Shown piece after piece: positions 59,200 to 64,000 of a stretch of 64,000 bases of DNA. The stretch's first letter is position 1; every line of letters starts with the position of its first letter. The translations under genes were made by a program, and so were the position numbers. The notes beneath the pieces were generated by a model, which had not been told where the DNA came from, searched no databases, and saw only the letters and a list, made by a program, of their open reading frames with translations. This stretch comes from Cylicocyclus nassatus (Eukaryota > Nematoda > Chromadorea > Rhabditida > Strongylidae), in assembly GCA_958299035.1 (NCBI GenBank), contig CATQJL010000112.1, forward strand, positions 64,511,117 through 64,575,116, read 5' to 3'.

Positions 59200-61740
59200 T
59201 ATGCTCAGGTGTAGTGCCGTACGTGTAATTCGTAGGTGTAAAAAGAATAGATAATAATGTTGCAGCGCAACTCCTCAGATATTTATGTATCCTGAAATAT
59301 TGTAGAAATTTTTGTAAAAAAATATAAAAAGTTGTAATTTTTGTAAATTTTTTGTTTTTTTTTCGCTAAGTTTGTAAAGCTGGAAACGCTAATTTTATAA
59401 TTTTTGATGACGATCTGTCTGCTTTTGTTCTGAAAATTTGCATAACTGTTGAGCGAAAGCTTCTTCATTCAGCACCATTGAAAATAGCTGAAATTTCAAC
59501 ACCAATTTTTTTGCTCTAACAAACGACAATCTCAGAATTTGAGGCTCGACAGTACCATACTTCGGTAAAATTCTATTTTGCTATTGCAGGTAAACAAGGG
59601 AAATCCGGCTTGATCTCGTAGTTACAAAGAGTGCAGTTTGCTACAAACAATAAACCTAATGTGCTCTCAATAAATTTGTTTAAGAAATCCATTGGAATAG
59701 AAGTGTGCCAATCCACCAACCACGTACACTTCAATGTTGAAAGAGTATTTAAATTCTGCAACTTTTTTCTGGAGGTTCTTTCCTGTAGTCACTGATATTT
59801 TTGTAAAGCAGACAATCGAAAATAAGCTGAGAGAGAATGCAAGATTGCTATAAAAATTGCTGACATTGAATTCAACACATAAAGACGTTGCCATGGTATC
59901 TACGTTGTTGATCATAGTGTGTTCATGAGCTAGGCTACCCAGGGTTTACACTGGAACCTCAAATTCCCAAGGATTCATATTTCACACTGCTTGGCCGCAG
60001 CAAACATAACCAGCTCGATTATATCGGTACTTCCGCTTCCGGAATCTTTTCTTAACGGAAGCACGGAAGCAATTAGACCTTACAAAAATGCTTTCTCTTT
60101 TTTCAATCCAAGTCTATTGCAAAACTAATGAAGCTCAGAGCACAAACAAACTAGTAGAAGAATATTCAGTCATTAGTCAAGTAAAATGCGAAAAAAAAAC
60201 ACCTCGAATGCAGTTCTTTTTTCATACCTTAATAGTGTACTTGAAAATTCTAGAATTTTTTTATGCTACTGCACTTTTGGAAGAATAATCGTACCTCCCT
60301 TCACTTTTTCCAAAAAATTCGAACAGGTTGAAGATGTACCAAATCTGTAGAAAGAAGCAGAACATTACAGAACCTAGTTTTATAATAATTACAGTTAAAA
60401 TTATAGTTTTTGGATATATTCTAGTTATACCTAGGGCCCTAAAAATAATACAATAGAGTAAAGCTGGGCATAGATTCTCTATGCAGCTAGAAAATGCAGA
60501 AAATTTCTCATTTCTCGAATTCTTGGATTTCTTATGACTCTTTTCTGCGGAAGTTCTTCAACACCCTCACTTTGAAAAAAAAATGTCCCGACAAATGAAC
60601 TTTTTTGTGGGGTTACTGGGTGGATATGAAGACAACTGGCAATTTAGATCTTTCAGACTGAAATATCAAGGTCTAAAGGGGATAGGGCCAAAGTCTAGTA
60701 TAGGAAAGAACCAGTAGAGTTGTTCGAAACTAGTACGGCCTCTCTTTCACCCTTTGGATAAATCTTATTTGAGTTAGGATTCATTAAAGCACTGCAATTA
60801 ACAACACTTTTGAAACTGTTTTAATCTTGACCGTAACCAAAGCTAAAGGGGAAAATAATCATTTTATGCTAGAAGAACGCTTTTCAAGACTATTTTCTTA
60901 CATAAGCTGTCGATCTATTCCCACAACTGGCACTCCGCAAATCGAACCGCTAGAATTCTTATCGACTGATAGAGACCTCTTACCGCTAGAACATATGGTC
61001 ACAGCGAATTTCGATTGCCCCGTTCGATTGTATTAAACGGAGATTTATGTTGGGAATTTTTCACGATTTCGCAATCGTCGCCCAGCACAGCCTGTCGCGC
61101 AATTTTTCACCACTGACTTTTGTCAATCAGTTTGAATTGATTTTCGTAAAGTGCTGTGTACGAAGGCCTCGCAATCAATGCATGGTCTTTTTTATCACCT
61201 AGATTGCTACTCTAACGAGTTTAATTGAATTCGAAAAAATCCGGTTGGAGACACGCGGAAGCAAAAGCTCAGGCTTGTCTGCAGTATCACGACGGTTGAA
61301 TATGCAACGTGTTGTGCAGAGCCGGCGTGAATTTGCACAAATTTACGCTAAGACTAATCGATCAATCGTAATGAATAATTTAGGAGTTTGATTATTCAAG
61401 TTTCTCCTTTCTTGTATAGTTGAGTTCTTGGTTGCTTTCATGCATTACTTTACAGCAATTGGTGATTTGATGTTTTTTGTTTGGAAACTTGCATTTGGGG
61501 TGTGTTTTGGACATTTGTTCGACTAGCAAGCATTTAGGTTTCATCTCCCGTCATAAGCTCAGTTGAGATATACAGATTAATATCTGCATAGCTTCCTTTC
61601 TTTCTTAATCTAGCTATCACCAGTTATTGATTGCACTTGTATCTTTTGTTTCGAAGTCCACCTTCTAATGAATTTAATTGGCAGCTGTCGTGCAGTTCAC
61701 TTCACATTTTAACTAGTAAACGCTGAGTGCTAACTCGGTA
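59200..61740. other. stretch with no recognised feature
   Basis: AT-rich DNA with short frames only. No splice chain, repeat or motif supported. Confidence 0.4.
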
Positions 61741-62163
61741 ATTACTCCTCTTTTTTCTTGTGGAGCTTACTTAAGAAAAGCTCAGCGGGTGCAATCCCGG
61801 CTCTCATTTTACACTCGCAGTTTGTGCAATTGTCCATTTGATTCCTATCAGATTACGAATTCTTGTCCGCTTTACTACTAATCAATACTTGCAGTGAACA
61901 ATCCGCAATTTTGTTAAAACTTTAGCTTTTCTCGATTTTCTTACGTCATTTTTTTGATTAACTTGCTCAGCACATCTATCCGTCTTTCTGCTTCGTGATT
62001 GAAGCATTGTATGCTTTGCGTTTTTTCTTCACGGAATGTTTGTCAGCTACCGTCGCGCTTCAAAATCGTTTGGCGTAAATTTTCTTCTTAGCGCTATTCA
62101 TCATCAGGTCTTTATCGGCAAATCTTCGCTCTCATCAAGAGGGCTTAGTTAAACCCATCAACG
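61741..62163 (+). promoter_or_regulatory. putative promoter and 5' leader of downstream gene
   Basis: Pyrimidine-rich sequence with TTTTCTTC and CTTTCTG tracts directly before the exon at 62164. Promoter identity is inferred only from position. Confidence 0.3.
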
Positions 62164-62225
62164 ATGGCGACCGCAGTTGAGATGGCCATCGAGAAGATCG
62201 ACGAGGTCAAGTCGAGGATTGGCCG
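62164..62225 (+). CDS. first coding exon of an unidentified gene
   Basis: ATG in good context opens a 62 nt exon, MATAVEMAIEKIDEVKSRIG plus two bases of an Arg codon, closing at donor CG|GTACGT. GC-rich third positions (GCC, ATC, GAG, AAG, GTC) suggest a well-expressed gene. The segment is an amphipathic helix. Later exons lie to the right, possibly outside the window, after an intron that holds the element at 62534. I do not recognise the protein. Confidence 0.55.
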
Positions 62226-62533
62226 GTACGTATTTTCAGAATTGTTTGTCTTTTCATAGCAAACTTTGAATGTTTTCAATAATTAAACGAAATCTTGCAA
62301 GTTATGCAGATGCATCTATAATATTCATAAGGCGCGCTTTTGATTATCAGTTTTTCAGTTTACTGGTCTTGTCTCTTTAGGCTTTCGTTGTCCACACCTA
62401 AGATATTTCACGGAAAAAAGTATAAATGTTAAACCTGAAGCTCCTTCAGGTATTTGGTTGATTACGAAAAGCGGTACAGTATCGCTTTAGCTAAATCAGA
62501 ACTCATCGTAAACTTTGCTGGTGGCTTGATTTA

Positions 62534-63059
62534 TTAGGTTGGCGGATAATTTCTGTTACACTTCTATCTTCATATCTTAAAAATCTAAGGAAGTTTTAAA
62601 AATTCTTATGTTTGGGGTTGTTGACGGGGTGCAAAGCTCTACCCGCCGGAGTACTGTCAGATCCGCGGTTCGTGCGCAAATTACTTTATCGGTGGGAGTA
62701 CGTATGGACATTTTTGTGAGCGGGCTGGCATTTTTCCAGGTGATCAGGAAGAAACCGGGCAATGTGGTATTCGGGCAGGGTATCTTCCATAGTTTTTCGC
62801 GAATTTAGGGGGATGGCACAATCATGTGCGCACACGCACAACATGTTGCGCCATGTCAGCGCACATTCGCCTTTTAAACATGAAGAATAATTTTTGAATG
62901 AAATTATTTCCAAGCTATTTGTGCATTTGCGACATCAGTCTTAGTGTTGTATACGCCCTGCCGTGGCCTACAAATGGAGCAACTCTGAAGTCTGGAGGAC
63001 TTCTGGAATTTTTCAGAATTTTACTTGAAAAGTGTAACAGAAATTATCCGCCAACCTAA
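62534..63059. mobile_element. mariner-like non-autonomous element, 526 bp
   Basis: Starts TTAGGTTGGCGGATAATTTC after TA and ends GAAATTATCCGCCAACCTAA; the right flank is TT, so the TA duplication has one change. The arms are short (about 35 bp) and the interior is unrelated between halves, unlike the fully palindromic members. It lies in the first intron of the gene at 62164. Confidence 0.75.
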
Positions 63060-63839
63060 TTGAATTTTTCGCTTGGGAAACTCTGTGGGTTGAAAACAAT
63101 TTGTTGATCTTTGTGCAGTGAGTTTGACATGCTAAATTTTCAATGCTTAATATGACATCAACTTACGATGAAGCGAGGAAGCCTTTTTCTGCGTTGCAAC
63201 TCTAATACATAGCACTTACCTATAACCAGCGTAACATTCGGGAAGCTCTGTTGCTAATTTGTGTAATGGTCATACAATTTGCTGGTATCCCCTCTAGGCA
63301 ATGTTCTAACTAGTATTAGTTTTACCGGCAGGCTCCACATAACCCGTAGTTAAAATGCGCTGTCGACTGAACAAGAATGAAGATCAGCTTCGTTTTGCCA
63401 ACTTCGTTTATTGAGCTTTTGTAAAATCTATGAGGTTATTTTTTGGATCAGGCAAAAATGGATCAAATCGAACTTATTGGTTCCACCAAACAAGCAATTT
63501 TTTCACTATCATCATGTTGATGGAACTTATTTACTCTTCGATTTATGATTCTCGTTGTCAAGAACGGTAAATTTATGATTATTCAGTCGGCTTTCACATA
63601 TAAGTTACAATTTTTCATCGGTATATCAGTCTTTTTCGCTACATGTTGATGAACGCGATGGGCTGAGTCAGTCCGTACTTGATAGAGGTGGCTGTGTGAT
63701 TCTGCAGTTTCTCCCTTTGATTCACCGTTGTGTTCTTAGTGTAGAGCCGTTACGGAGTGGCGAGATACAATTCTTAAAGGCAGTGGCTTGGCAGAGTGGA
63801 CTCCTGTCCAATTTTGGTAGCGTTAGGTAGTAGATCCCC

Positions 63840-64000
63840 TAAGCGCACCAGCCCAAACCCCATCCTCCAGTTCAAGCGCTATGTCCTAAAAAGGAACTCC
63901 AAAACTACACCAGCCCCACCCACTTCCATCGAGTGGGCGTGATGGAAATTCGAAGCGCCTTTCCAGGACTTAGCGCATGAATTGGAGGTTGGGGTTGGGA
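63840..64000. mobile_element. palindromic repeat cut by window end
   Basis: CCCAAACCCCATCCTCCAGT followed by TCAAGCGCTATGTCCT is mirrored by AGGACTTAGCGCATGAATTG and GAGGTTGGGGTTGGGA at the edge. Arms of at least 37 bp; probably another MITE whose right end lies outside. Confidence 0.6.

Overview
This is nuclear DNA from a nematode, most likely a Caenorhabditis-type rhabditid. Evidence: AT-rich sequence, short introns with GTAAGT-type donors and TTTCAG-type acceptors, a probable spliced-leader acceptor directly before a start codon, many short palindromic DNA transposons with TA, TTAA or TTA target duplications, and two genes that look like C. elegans neuromuscular genes. The window is gene-poor and about a quarter of it is recognisable mobile-element sequence. 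No CRISPR array, rRNA, operon or other prokaryotic feature was seen.

Left part (1-11 kb): a minus-strand gene occupies 5092-10959. Nineteen phase-consistent exons (2304 nt, 768 codons, no frame conflict) encode four complete CUB domains and the start of a fifth; the 3' end was not found and is probably beyond the window, past a transposon-filled intron. Its first exon is also a complete 69-residue single-pass membrane protein whose TAA stop lies inside a GTAAGT donor. That matches the C. elegans lev-10/eat-18 complex locus as I remember it: LEV-10 clusters acetylcholine receptors at muscle and EAT-18 is a small nicotinic-receptor auxiliary subunit.

Middle (11-54 kb): mostly transposon-derived. 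It holds a family of mariner-like palindromes (TTAGGTTG termini, TA duplications), four copies of a 155-180 bp palindromic MITE, a complete TTAA-flanked piggyBac-like element, TTA-flanked elements (one carrying a nested mariner-like insertion), a Tc1-like palindrome with GCCGAATTC-type arms, and a jockey/CR1-type LINE with both reading frames intact. Between them lie short coding-like islands (20.1-20.6, 24.8, 25.3-26.1, 43.5, 44.0-44.2 and 46.6-46.8 kb) and one convincing first exon (45214), none of which I can name.

Right part (54-64 kb): a complete ten-exon plus-strand gene for a 321-residue protein with one C-terminal LIM domain, best matched to UNC-95, a muscle dense-body/M-line protein. 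It is followed by an eroded RTE-type retrotransposon, a tRNA-like palindrome, and the first exon of another plus-strand gene (62164) whose first intron holds a mariner-like element. lev-10/eat-18 and unc-95 are, from memory, neighbours on C. elegans chromosome I, so the window probably covers an orthologous segment expanded by transposons. Gene names rest on domain architecture and memory, not on a search.
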